64,000 nt of DNA. Origin: Deinandra increscens subsp. villosa. Taxonomy: Eukaryota; Streptophyta; Magnoliopsida; Asterales; Asteraceae. The notes under the pieces were generated by a model that searched no databases, was not told where the DNA came from, and saw only the letters and a program-made list of their open reading frames with translations. Location of the stretch: the NCBI GenBank assembly GCA_039602395.1, contig JBCNJP010000027.1, positions 114,120,354-114,184,353 on the forward strand, read 5' to 3'. A program made the translations under genes and the position numbers. Position 1 is the first letter of the stretch. Each line of letters starts with the position of its first letter. This document shows, in pieces, positions 45,101-56,414 of this stretch.

Positions 45101-47752
45101 GCAGTTCAGGCTCTCGCGGTTCACTTGGAGGGCCAACAGAACGTCACATTCCGCGACCATAACGAGCTTGCACAGGTTCTCAAAAACCCAGGTACTGGTA
45201 AGACAACGCTGACAGCGTGGCTTCGTAGCAACAGAATAGATAGAACAGGTCGTCACCTGCGTTACATTGACTATGTTTCCGAGTATAAATGGGTGGCGGA
45301 TGGTAAGGAGTGGATCAGGCGTGCTTCTAAGAGAGATCCCGCAATTGGGAGGGTCGTCTACATCCATCCTGCAAGTGGTGAGGTCTTTTTCCTGCGCCTG
45401 TTACTCAATCACCAGGTTGGTTGCCGGTCATTCGCTGATATCAAAACCATTGACGGTGTGGTCATGCCGACTTACCGGGCTGCATGTGAGAAGATGGGCC
45501 TTATAGGCGATGATAGGGAATGGGAGCATGCCTTTGATGATGCATGTGTCTGGGCAAACGCTCATGAGCTGAGGCAGCTGTTTACGCACATGTTGGTCTT
45601 TTGCGAGGTTTCAAACCCCTTGAGTCTGTGGCAAAAGTATTGGCAGAACATGTCTGACGATTTCGTTCGTGCTATAGCAAACGAGCTCCGTGTTGATGAA
45701 AATTTAGTCCCTGAGGATGCGTTGCAGCAGGCTGTGCTTTACGAGTTGCAGAAACTACTAACTGCAAGCTCTTCAAGCGCGACATTGGCTGCGCTGGGGC
45801 TTCCGCCGCCTCAGGGTAAGTACGTTGGCCTGTTGGATAACAGACTATTAATGGAAGAGCTGTGCTATGACAAAGCTGCTTTGGCTTTTGAAAATCAGCA
45901 GCTCTGTTCAACAATGCATCCAAAGCAGGCTGAGGTCTATCGCGCTGTCATGGATGCCTTCGCCTCTGGAACACAGTCGTTGGTGTTTGTCTATGGTCAT
46001 GGAGGAACCGGTAAGACTTTTTTATGGAGGGCAATAACAAGCGCTGTTAGATCGCAGGGCAAGGTTGTGTTGACGGTTGCTGCCTCAGGTATAGCGGCCC
46101 TTCTGTTACCGGGTGGTCGGACTGCCCATTCACGGTTTAAAATTCCAATCAAGATTAACGAGGAGTCGTTGTGTGATGTGAAGAAGAAAACTAAGATTGC
46201 TGAGTTGTTACTTGAGGCAGCACTTATCATATGGGATGAGGCGCCGATGAGTGATAGAAGATGTTTTGAAGCTCTGGATCGGACGTTGCGTGACATTCTG
46301 GATCAGCCTAATGTGCCTTTTGGTGGTAAATCGATATTGCTTGGAGGTGATTTTAGGCAAACACTGCCGGTCAAGAAGGGTGCCTCAAAGTCAACGGTCA
46401 TTTCCTTATCATTGCCAAGGTCATCATTATGGCCATGCTTCAAGATGTTTAATCTCACTGAAAACATGAGGTTACAGCGGCCAGGGATGTCAAGTGCTGA
46501 TAGGGAGGATGTCCTTAGGTTTTCGTCTTGGCTTATAAACGTAGGTGATGGGACGTTAGGAACTTGCACTGATTCTGAATGTTCAGACACGAAGGATATT
46601 GTCATACCGTCAGAATACGTCCTGTCATACAGCGACACCGCATTACTGGACCTTATCAGGTTCATCTATGATGATGCAACGCTCGCGTGCCCCGCAACCG
46701 CCGACCTGCATGATAGGGCGATTGTATGTCCCAAAAATGAAACTGCAAACCACATTAATCAGGTCATCTTGGGTATGACTCCAGGTGAGGTAAGAACGGA
46801 TCTAAGCACAGATTCAGTTAATCCGCGGGCACATGAGAGTACTGACGTTGAATTACTATACCCTATGGAATACCTAAACGGTTTAGACTTCCCGGGACTG
46901 CCACCGCATAGGTTAGAACTTAAGATAAACACGCCGGTCATGCTGATGCGTAATCTAAACCCTTCTGCTGGCCTGTGCAATGGCACGCGCCTGATTATCA
47001 CACAGTTGTTGCCTAGGTTGGTGGAGGCAAAGATCATCACGGGCGCCTGTATCGGTAGCCGAGTTTTCATACCTAGAATAGCCTTCGTACATGATGATCA
47101 AGAACTTCCTTTTGTTTTTAAGAGAAGGCAGTATCCTCTAAAGGTGTGTTATGCAATGACCATAAACAAGAGCCAAGGCCAGTCATTAAATAAGATTGGG
47201 GTGTACTTACCGCACCATGTGTTTGGCCATGGGCAACTTTATGTTGCGCTTTCACGGGCAACGTCGCCACACTCTCTGAAGGTTCTCATAGTTCCAGAAG
47301 AAGGGTACGAGGAAGGCACCACGCAAAACATAGTCTACTCAAAATTCTTGGAGGATATTTCCACCCCTGAGGTAGCCCACATGCTTATGTGCTGTGCTGT
47401 GTTTCATTTACTATACATACCTTGGTTGCCTTTTGCTGCGTTACAGGGTCATCCGTTGAACATGCATGCTTATATAGACACACATTATCCTCCTTTGACG
47501 CATGCTTATGCAGTGTTAGTGCTTTTCCTGACAGCTTTTGTAACTATCTTATTTATTTATATGCTTATGTTTCATTCAGCGCATCCATGGCGGGTGAGAA
47601 TAGGATTGCAAACATCCAGATCGCTAAGCCTCCCATCCCTGTACAAGTACGTGTCGTACATAAATGGAAACCATTTGCAAAGGGTACGAAATTATGCTAC
47701 TTGCTGCTGGACAAACACGTATGTCATCCTGCAATTAGTCCAGATTATATGA
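42182..47752 (+). CDS. Helitron Rep/helicase (RepHel), one premature stop
   Basis: Nicks and strand-transfers DNA (Rep) and unwinds it (helicase) for rolling-circle transposition. The frame opens at ATG 42182 with a Ser/Ala-rich basic N-terminus, containing a 96-bp tandem repeat (42788-42979) ending in PKRRRGRAP-like nuclear-signal text. A TGA at 42962-42964 sits in the second repeat, and the frame continues open after it. A zinc module follows (CAYCGAAFWFGERL, then LCCKSGKV). Rep has the HUH motif GLPHCHTLLW (near 44490) and the two-Tyr motif YLFKYISKG (near 44905). The helicase has Walker A YGHGGTGKTF (near 45994), Walker B IIWDEAPMSD, GGDFRQTLPV and MTINKSQGQSLN...YVALSRATS. The segment 44376-44459 is an intron. 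Text after LEDIST (about 47367) no longer looks conserved and overlaps the RPA promoter, so the true C-terminus is probably near there. Confidence 0.93.
44376..44459 (+). other. 84-nt stop-free intron inside the Rep domain
   Basis: GGCAG|GTTGG to TATGTTGCAG|AATTG. Removing it joins VVTA to ELYTIEFQKRGLPH in frame, restoring the usual Rep core, while the retained text (WYWLMFWSLLFLFSLLY) is hydrophobic and foreign. It is 28 codons with no stop, so retention would insert a transmembrane-like peptide. Confidence 0.85.
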
Positions 47753-49978
47753 GTGCTGTTCCATTTTTTTTTCATTTACCGTTCGCACCTTGCAGGGTGA
47801 TGCGGTGCAGGCTATGATTGACCAGGTTGAAGATAGGCGTGCACCAAACAGGATTAAACTGATGGGCTGCTACACAGTGGATCACTACAACTGCATACCG
47901 CCGCCAGGTATATTCAGAGTTGCCATACATAACGCTGCCATTAGGATTGATTCCACCACGCCTTTTGTACCACTGAATGATGACGGGGGTATTCCTTCAA
48001 CCTACTACAACTTTGTGTCATATGAGGCTATGGTGCTGCGGGCAAACATCAACAAAGTCTTGACAGGTGATAGATAACTGGCTGTTTCTTTATACGGTGT
48101 ATGAGAGAAGGCAAATGATGGCAACTAATCAAATCCTTTTAACAGATGTCATCGGCATGGTGTATAGCATCGAGTTTGGTGAGCCTGAGAGAAACACGCC
48201 TAGGATCAAGCTAAATATGGAAGTGCCCAGGTACAAACTATTGTCGGCGCGTACCCGCTTACATATACATCTGCACATATATGTATAAAGCGCTTTCGTC
48301 TTTGCATGGTCAAATATCTAACCAACTATTGTCACATCTGCCTGTGTAAAAAGCGGTCAGAGAATCCAGGTGGCGCTATGGCCTGAGATAGCTGACATGC
48401 TGGATGTCGACGTGCTCCTGTCTAGCAACTTCAAACTTATCTTGGCACTCTCTTCAGTTAAAGTTACCAAATACTATGGTCTGTGAAATAGCAACAAAAT
48501 GAATCTGTGTCTGCAGGTGGAATATCAAAACTAATAAGCCATGTTTCGAATGACTTGCAGAAAACCTGCAGTTTGAGTCTACGTCTGCCACGCGTATTAA
48601 AATCGAACCAGAACTGGAAATGGCCAGGTCGCTGCGAGTCGCGTAAGTTACTTTCTAGCGCTGATGTTCTGACCCCAAAAATCACTAATCAATATAATAC
48701 CTATAGGTATCATACAAGGAATCCAGTTGAAGACCTGACCAATGTTGACGCACAAAAGATACAAGTGGAGGCAACTGTCGCAGAGAAAAACAGAGTTTCT
48801 ATAGCCCACGTGCTGGAGTATGACCTGCATGCGCACAAGGTCAGCAAAGGCCTGTCCAGTTTTCGAAATTTCTTCTCAGTTTTTTTTTTCAAAGGATGGT
48901 TGTTTTAATCAAGGGCTAATGGCTAACATATACAAATCATTTAATCAGGAGTTCTATGGGCCCAAACCTTCTACATCCACATTGTGACCTGTAATACGCA
49001 AACTAACACATGGCATATGCATGCGCAGGGTATGGCGTACACATGCTGTGCTGAAATCACTGCATTCATGGAGGGCAGATCGTGGCGCTATGGTACATGC
49101 CCAGTTTGCAATGCCACTATGGATCCCCAGGAAGGCTCATACGTCTGTACTAAGCATCGTCAACAGGAACCCAATTTCAAGTACGCATGTGAAGATTACC
49201 TGCTGCTTTCCTTGCATCAGCCAAATGATAAATAGATGTGCCATTTTATTATAATTTCGAACACCTGGTCTATAGGGTAAACTGACAGCATATGATCAAC
49301 TACTGCAGGTACTGCCTGAAGTGTGATATCTCCGATGGCACAGGAACAGTTTCGGTTACCATATTTGACCAACCAATGTCACAACTGCTCGGCATCTCAT
49401 GTAACGACATGGTCAGAGCACATGGGAATACTCATCCGGTGACAATACCAGAGCAGATACAGGCGCTTATGAACCAGCAGAAAGTCTACCAGCTGAACAA
49501 TGTAAGCAAGGATGGGAATGGCAACCTAAGGTTCGCAGTTAATCGTGTCTACAGCTCAGAAGTGGGTGAGAAACGCGCCCTGGAACAAGCATCGTCAAGT
49601 GGAGACAGCAAAGGAAAAAAGGCAATGACTGCACACGGCGACGGAACAACGCAGGCGGCAACAGCGCCCACCAAGGCACCAAGCACACCTGACTTGGTTG
49701 CCAGGAATGCAGCGGCGACAGCAGGTGCTGCAACGCCAGAACCAAATACACCTGCCTTGGCTGACAAGAATGCGGTGGCAACAGCACACACTGGAGCACC
49801 AGAAGCTGCCACACCAGACTTGCTTGCGAAAGATGCCCCGGCAACATCAGACAGTGCGACACCAGAGGCCAATACACCTGAGATGCCAAGAACCGAGGCC
49901 GGAAAATCTGAATCTAAGGATGTGCCACCAGCTGAGCCTGCCCCGCGGCCCAAGGCAATGAAGCAACTCTTCAAGTAG
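47587..49978 (+). CDS. RPA1-like single-strand DNA-binding protein, 8 exons (RPA-A)
   Basis: Predicted to coat single-stranded DNA during Helitron replication. Exons: 47587-47718, 47796-48066, 48146-48230, 48354-48478, 48561-48642, 48707-48839, 49029-49180, 49309-49978; all introns GT-AG and all joints in frame, 549 residues. OB-fold text: VRVVHKWKPFAKGTKLCYLLLDKH (exon 1), YNFVSYEAMVLR, then IGMVYSIEFGE and RIQVALWPEIADML, FESTSATRIKIEPEL. Exon 7 holds a zinc module CPVCNATMDPQEGSYVCTKH (C-C-C-H) and exon 8 begins YCLKCDISDGTGTVSVTIFD, the usual RPA1 C-terminal OB fold. The tail after about 49580 is a low-complexity Ala/Thr/Pro repeat (ATPEPNTPALADKNA and variants) ending in a basic FK. No disruption seen. 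Exons 2-7 match RPA-B in length exactly. Confidence 0.88.
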
Positions 49979-51346
49979 AAAGGTAAATCTGATTGCAAAG
50001 GAAAATGGTTACTTATGTCTCAGATGGCTCACATGGTCTCTCTAAATGTGGCAGGTACAGGTAAGGCTGGGCCATAATCCAGCTACTAGGACATCAAGAA
50101 GCAGCTAATTAGGAGCCCTTTTGAAAAACTAATGCCTACCTCTTCTTTTGGTTGTGTCACTTACCATCAAACAGTGTAGTGCAGGTCTATGGTACCATTA
50201 AACTTTCTCTTTTGTTCGTTGCCTCTACTTTAGTGCGCATTTTGTGCTCCCAGTGAGTATTGTATATAGATGACTGATGTATGGTGTTTGGCATAGTTTT
50301 ATAATATGGCTCCTCTATTAGTATCACCTCAAGAGTAACCTTGCGTGGTTTTTGTTCTTTTCTTTACCTACCTGTCTTTTTATACTCATTCAAGCTCCCA
50401 TCGAAAGCAAATTATATATTGCTGTAACTGTATTTCCCTTCAGTTATTTGGGTGCACAGCTGGCAGGGGTCTTCATATTCTCATTTTATTTCATTTTTGG
50501 GGTGATGTGGGTCTTTCACTATTATCAGCAAACCCACAGGGCACCTATAAAGGATGGCATATATTTTACATTGCAATTGACCTTTGTTGGTTACATTGGT
50601 TAGTTTATGGTGTCATGTGTCCTGTTAAATCGGTGTCTCATACAATGGATGCTCATTCTGCGTATAGGTACTACATATGAATAGCAAACACTTTAAACTT
50701 TCTTCGGTGTTCCTCTTATCTTGCTGGGCGGTTGTTGGTGATGAAAACACGGTTGCCCTTCTCTACGGTTCTTTATTGGTTTGTATCGTCTACTTTATCA
50801 CGTGGTGTATTAACAGTTGGTTTAGATGATGTGGTGTTTATTAAAGCAATCCATCAGCTAAATAAACAACAAAGATGCCGATTTGAACCTCCACATTTAC
50901 AAACCTAACAGTCTTTATTTTGAATCTCAGCTTGCACATTCGCTTTTTGAATCTCGGCCTCGGATAAAGTAAGCCGTCTAAAGGTAGACGTATGCATCAA
51001 TTATTTCAACATCGCATTATCAAAGCACATCCAAACGATATGGTTTTGTGGCAAGGGCACATTGTTTTTTATATTTATTGTGTGTGTGACGTAGGATGTT
51101 TTTGCATATCTAGATTTAGTACTACAAAAGGAAAGATCTTTTGTGGGCCCATTGACCAACACCTTTGCCCATCACTATGGTCAGCCTTACCCTTCTCCAT
51201 TCTTCTTTCTCCATAAACACACGCTATCTCCACAGTGTGGAATATCAACAGACGCAAGCCTTCTCCAGCAGCCATCAACATACTTACTTTTGCAACTATC
51301 CAAGCCCGATCAAGCAACTCCAGTTCCACGACATACAACAACACAG
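49979..51346 (+). other. Spacer between RPA-A and RPA-B
   Basis: No conserved frame. The end (about 51170-51346) is CT-rich and ends AACACAG|GTAATG, a plausible untranslated first exon and donor for RPA-B. Confidence 0.5.
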
Positions 51347-51578
51347 GTAATGAGAACATATCTTTGATCTGCGTGCATTTCCTGTGCAAAAGATCTCGCT
51401 GATTTGCATGCACCCTAGGTTATTTACAGGTTTCATGATTTCGATTTAGATTATGTCTGTCCCTGTTTATTTGTAAACGCAGTGGTGGATTTTCCGTGCA
51501 TCTGTGTTCGTTGTTATCTTAAAAAGGGCGCGCATTTTATCTTTGATATAGAATCATGTTATGTTTCCCTGTTTGTAG

Positions 51579-53000
51579 ATGGCTTTCATGACAATTGCGG
51601 ACATAACACTCAGTAGCAAGCCTAGGCCGCTTGAAGTGAGAGTCTTAAATATGTGGGAGACGTTTTGTAAGATACCAACAATGGCTTGCCTCTTGGTGGA
51701 CAAACATGTGAGCCTTATGATACCTGATATCTATTAGCTGCTAAAAACAATAACTGACATAGATAACATATGTTCTTCCACAGCACGACACAATTCAGGC
51801 TGTGTTCAACAAGACCGACTGTTCTGAGGTAGAAAAAAAGCTAAACATAGGCAAGGCATACTTATTGAGTGGGTATACTATCACGCTCCCTCCCAAATTT
51901 GACAGGGCCTCTCCACATCCATGTGCAATAAGAGTTAATGGAGATGTCGTTACGTACTCTTTAGGGGCAAAGATGGATATCCCATTGAGGTGCTTTAACT
52001 TAGTTCCTAGATACCATCTGCACAGCAAGCCATACACAGATCGGCAGCTCATAGGTATAATTACTTAGTAATTTATATTAATTTAAAACTGTAATTGACA
52101 GGTCGTTTTATCAAATACAGATTACATGGGCAAGGTTATCAGTCTTGAGGAGGCGGATATAAAAGAAAACACGACTGTTCTAAGGATGGGTTTGGAGGCG
52201 CCAGGGTGAGAATTCTAAGTTGCCTTGCCTTTCTAAAATTGTATAGTGTGCTAATTTTTACCCTGCAGGTGTCTCCCGATTGTCGTATCACTGTGGGATC
52301 TAATTTATCAAGGTCTTGATATGAGACGATTCACTGAAGCTGATACAGAGGTCATTGTCGTAGCCACTGCGTTACGAGTTGTCACACGTGGAGGTAACAA
52401 AAAACGGCTGATGATTTAGTCCCCTATTTCATCCCATAACCTTTTTAAACTGTCTTATGTCACAGATAATGTTCGCCTGCAATGCACGGGTGGTACACAG
52501 GTCTTTATTGACCCAGGAGTGACTGCAAGGAGGGATATGGCCAGGCAGTACGTCTACGCAGTCTTAGGCGACAATAAATATAAAAACATATGCTGCAAAA
52601 TATGTTAACTTTTCTTATTACATTAACTGCAGCTTTAGGCTTTCAAGAAACGGACAGCCACTGAGAAAGATAGCGCTTGGTCGTGTATCAGAGATCTACC
52701 CAGTGCCAGGGTTACCCGTAACCTATATATCACATCTTTACAAGCAAACAGAAGAGGCCCTGCAGGTCAGTTCTGTGAAGGTGTTACTTACTTGGTTTAT
52801 TCCATAGACAAATCTTATAGCCCAGTACCTCTGTGTTTTCAATTCAGAATCAGTCGTACTTGGTTGCTTGCATGATGATTGAGATCCCAATGGTACAACA
52901 ATGGTACCAGGTCACATGTGTACGTTGCGATGCCATAATCAACCACGAAGAGCAGTCCCACACATGTCTAGAGCATGGCGATCGATACCTGCTGTATAGG

Positions 53001-53045
<45 letters not shown>

Positions 53046-53594
53046 TGCTTATACAACTAAAACACCACAAGTTTAATATTGATAATAACTGTCAACAGGT
53101 ACAGTGTTAGATGCATGATGGATGATGGATTCGGAAAGATCAGCGTGACGCTGTCAGATGCTTCTTTGATCGCAATGCTTGGTGTGCGGTGCTTCAACCT
53201 GATTGCCATTGGGGGATTTGATGATGCCAGCACTCTACCAGCTCCCATTTCAGATCTTATTGGCACAAATTGGCTGCTGATAATAAGCCAGGGGCATAGG
53301 GTTGCTGATTCGTTGTTGGAATTTCGAGGTTCAGGTGTATCGCCAGTCCCTCTTACAGTGATACCACCTGACGAGCCAGGTAAACAGCTACTGGCTCATT
53401 TAATATATTTTTGCACACCTGTACAGCAAAATTTATCAAAAATGTTATATGCAGCAGCACATGACATTGGTACTTCAGAGGACAGGTGGGAACCCGGTGT
53501 TGATGTCAGCGAACAAAGCCAAGACGTGCCTAGCTCACAAGGAAGCTTCAGCCCCACAGTTGGTCAGGAAGGTGTTGGTAATGTGCCTGGGTGA
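51579..53594 (+). CDS. RPA1-like protein, 8 coding exons (RPA-B)
   Basis: Paralogue of RPA-A and probable partner in Helitron replication. The ATG follows an acceptor GTTTGTAG directly, so a 5' untranslated intron (51347-51578) is likely. Exons: 51579-51707, 51784-52054, 52121-52205, 52269-52393, 52466-52547, 52633-52765, 52848-52999, 53099-53594; 490 residues, all GT-AG, no stops. Text: VRVLNMWETFCKIPTMACLLVDKH, VISLEEADIKENTTVLRMGL, LPIVVSLWDLIYQGL, VFIDPGVTARRDM, SYLVACMMIEI, zinc module CVRCDAIINHEEQSHTCLEHG, then RYSVRCMMDDGFGKISVTLSD. It lacks the Ala/Thr/Pro tail of RPA-A. Protein identity to RPA-A looks low although exon lengths 2-7 (271, 85, 125, 82, 133, 152) are the same, implying an old duplication kept under constraint. 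Confidence 0.87.
53004..53043. repeat. (AT)n microsatellite in RPA-B intron 7
   Basis: About 20 AT units right after the exon 7 donor. Confidence 0.95.
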
Positions 53595-53900
53595 ATTCTA
53601 TGAAAAGGGGCCAGCATTGTCACTTACTGTCTTTTGGTTGCGAGTTCTATGAAAAGGGGAGTCAAGGTGGGTTCATTTTTTGATGGAGGCCAGCGATCCA
53701 GCTTACTGTTTTTGGGATGCAAGTTAACTGCTTGCTTTTCTCACATATATTTGTGATGCAAATAGGACGTCTAAACTTATTCCTGCTTTGATTCACACAA
53801 GTAGTACGTGTATAACTGATGTTGGCCCCTTAGTCCGCTTTGAATGTATTGTCATTATGTGTATGAAATATGTTTGCTTTAAATGGCTTCAACGCATGCG

Positions 53901-53964
53901 TTCCGCGATAGTTGCAGGGCTAATAACATGGCTTCCGCGATAGTTGCAGGCCTAATAACATGGC
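53901..53964. repeat. Two 32-bp tandem copies near the Helitron 3' end
   Basis: Unit TTCCGCGATAGTTGCAGG then G/C CTAATAACATGGC. Flanked on both sides by TGGCTTCAACGCATGCG. Confidence 0.92.
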
Positions 53965-54049
53965 TTCAACGCATGCGTTTCTGCATCGACTAACCATCCC
54001 AGAACAACACCCGCATGGTGCTCCAACGGCTTGCCATCCAAACGCGTCG

Positions 54050-54077
54050 GGCGCGGAGCGCCGATCGAAACATCTTG
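54050..54077 (+). other. Helitron 3' terminus: hairpin and CTTG
   Basis: 5-bp stem GGCGC/GCGCC with loop GGA, 11 bases, then CTTG and a host T. The third base departs from the CTRR consensus. Confidence 0.75.
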
Positions 54078-55146
54078 TTATTATTATAGATATCATTATT
54101 ATTAGTTAATGTTGTAACATAATTCAAACCTATTATATTAACTCAATGAGTTATTCAAATAATTAAATAATATTAAAACACATCTCATTAATGTCATAAG
54201 AAGTTACTAAACATTTATATTACTCATAAATACACTATATCAGTGTTTTCAAATAAATGACATTTCTTTAAACAAAATCCCAAATGCCCACGGACCCCTA
54301 GTCTCCTAGCTTCGTTACTCAACTAGGTCCCCTCGTTTTTCTTTAGGTTGACCTTCGGGACTACTACTATCATTTTCACGTTATTTCGTGGAAACTCTTC
54401 AACCTATTAAGTGAGTAATCATTTCCCCTTTTTTCGTGTTTTACATTTTGGGGTGCAACATGTATCCTATATCAAATTATTGATTTTCATATAATGCGAT
54501 TGTAGACCATATGTGTGACTGTGCGTAGGATTTCATTCTAGCATAACTTGTCAATGTGTTGGATTTCATGTTTTCCATAGTGTTACATGTATGTCATGTC
54601 GCATAAACATTAACGTAAGGCATGGGGAATCAAAGATAGATCTATTGGCTGATAACCCACTCAACTTGACCGGTTCTGGCGTTGGGTGTTTGAGACCTAT
54701 TTTATATAGTCTAACCTTGGGGTTAGGGAATCCTTGTCATTTAGGGTTGTTTATGCATTATTTCCATGTTGTCATTTTATCTAGTATGTTGATCTTTCAT
54801 CTTATTCTAGCATATGATACAATTCGCATGTTTTCCTTTATATATCATATTACATAGTAAACCTGTGATTACTCACCAACTTCGTAGTTGACCCTATCTT
54901 ATACATGTTGTAGGAAATGTCAATGCTTGATCCAAGTTGTTCCATGTAGGGATTTGGACCTAATTAAATTCTTAATAAGACATTATTGAGTCAATTATGT
55001 TATGTTTGAATTGCAAGTTATGTAATGACCTTTGTATATTAATAAAATTGAAATTATTTAAATATTGTCATCTTAAATTAGTTGTCATGAGCTTTTGGGC
55101 AATCTAATCATGCCCCGACGTTTCCGCCGTCGGTTGGGGTGTGACA
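54078..55146 (+). repeat. Gypsy-1 LTR, right part (after the Helitron)
   Basis: AT-rich, ending CCGCCGTCGGTTGGGGTGTGACA just before a primer binding site. Its end is the reverse complement of the start of the LTR at 22098. Together with 38881-40804 it forms one LTR of about 3 kb. Confidence 0.85.
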
Positions 55147-55149
55147 GAT

Positions 55150-55161
55150 TGGTATCAGAGC
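55150..55161 (+). other. Primer binding site after the gypsy-1 LTR
   Basis: TGGTATCAGAGC three bases after the LTR end, complementary to tRNA-iMet. It shows this LTR also acts as a 5' LTR. Confidence 0.93.
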
Positions 55162-55986
55162 CATGGCTATAGGGAACTAGGTTATTAGAAACGGATGACC
55201 TAGACTATCGCCTTAGGTGTCTAAAACACGAAATCTCGTGTTATGCATGCTTAGTTTAGGGATTGCCTTTTATGCTTACCTTGCCTTAGTTAGGACTTGC
55301 CTTACACTTATTCATACACTTCACACTATCTTTCGAACTCAAGCTTAACACTTAGCACACATACATACACGAAATCTTAAGGCTTCCTAGCCTTTTTCCT
55401 TAGTGATGGTACTTTACGTACCATTTTAGGGTTTTGTTTTGATTTTCAAATTCCGTCGGACTTAGGTTCTTTGTAATGGACATGTAGTAACTGGAAGGGT
55501 GAAAGCACCGGTAGTTGGGGTCTCTGTCTAAGGTAATTGTTGCGTATAAATTCAAACCTGCCGTCGAACCTGGACGCTTACCTAGGACGCCCTGATGAGA
55601 GTGTTGTAGCCTATTAGGCCAAAGCATGTCATAAAAACATTTCTAGGAACCATATTAACTCTGATTAGTCATAGGTAGTAGTTTCCCAATCGGGAAATGA
55701 AAATCATTCCATATGTTTTAAACAAATCAAAAATTATTTCGTGTTTATATGCAATTTTAATAAAAAAAAAATTCTCCCAAGTTATGACATTCCAATGCTT
55801 CACAATTCCATGACACTCGACTATTATGATTTTCAATATTGCTTACAATTCCATGATTTATATGGCATCATTATTTTCACTATTTGGTTTATGCTTTCCA
55901 TCATTTACAATTTTCTACCCTCGAAACTATCAATTGATTGTTCCCTGTTTTACTTGTCTAACAAATCTCTCCCTTTCCATTTCAGC
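55162..55986 (+). other. Gypsy-1 leader, second internal copy
   Basis: Non-coding leader between primer site and gag. It ends CCATTTCAG, a good splice acceptor sequence, just before the gag ATG; no matching donor was established. Confidence 0.55.
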
Positions 55987-56414
55987 ATGTCTGCTCGTCG
56001 CAATGGTACTGGTCGTCGAAGCTCTGGCCCTAAGTTGGCTGCCCAAATCGCCAAGAAAATGGCGACAGTCATCCAGAACATGATGGTGCAAATCCAACAA
56101 AACCTTGGTGCCACCCCCGTCACCCCTGCCAACCAAGTTACTACTCCTCCTACTTGTAATTTCAAGTACTTCAACTCCTGTAGCCCGCCTAAGTTCTCTG
56201 GCTCTGAGGGCACCACTGTCCTACTTCAATGGTTTGAAGGCATTGAAAACACTTTCATCAACAGCGGTTGCCTCGAAAACCCAAGGTGCTCGTGGTCGTA
56301 CCTTCAACATCAAAACCAACCAAGCCCAGGGCAAACCTGAAGTGGTGAACAGTACGTTTCTCATTTTATCATTACGCCTCTGTATTATTTCATACGGTGC
56401 AAATAGGAGTTTTG
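55987..56414 (+). pseudogene. Gag start of a second gypsy-1 internal region
   Basis: ATG 55987 opens MSARRNGTGRRSSGP, a basic gag N-terminus that the first copy lacks, then MVQIQQNLGATPVTPANQ, FSGSEGTTVLLQWFEGIENTF, and the same gag-to-protease deletion joint as at 29778. Protease begins SYGANRSFVS and is cut by the gypsy-2 LTR at 56415. Near-identical to 29572-29900, so the two are copies of one deleted element joined through a shared LTR. Confidence 0.88.

Larger units (their letters stand above)
40805..54077 (+). mobile_element. Autonomous Helitron with RepHel and two RPA genes
   Basis: A 13-kb block of clearly higher GC inside an AT-rich LTR. It encodes a HUH Rep plus PIF1-type helicase and two RPA1-like proteins, the known gene set of plant autonomous Helitrons. 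The 3' end shows a GGCGC-GGA-GCGCC hairpin (54050-54062), then 11 bases, then CTTG with a T following, close to the CTRR(T) rule. There is no target duplication. LTR sequence resumes directly at 54078. The 5' TC end lies within about 40.80-40.87 kb but cannot be fixed by eye; TCATGCGTTTGG at 40803 is one candidate. Confidence 0.88.

Noticed and set aside
45187..45205. Second Walker A-like GTGKTTL in RepHel
   Set aside because: It lies in the Rep-helicase linker, which has a variable KP..KTxLTEW-like motif in Helitrons. The true Walker A is at about 45994.
47389..47752. Hydrophobic C-terminal extension of RepHel as a real domain
   Set aside because: It overlaps the RPA-A start region in another frame and follows a possible donor (GAG|GTAGCC) after the conserved helicase end.
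48930..49028. Additional RPA-A exon around GAGTTCTATGGGCCC
   Set aside because: In frame it hits a stop, while direct splicing 48839 to 49029 keeps the frame and gives an exon 7 of the same length as in RPA-B.
50345..50680. Gene between RPA-A and RPA-B
   Set aside because: Low-complexity, Phe/Tyr-rich frames typical of T-rich spacer, with no domain and no good start context.
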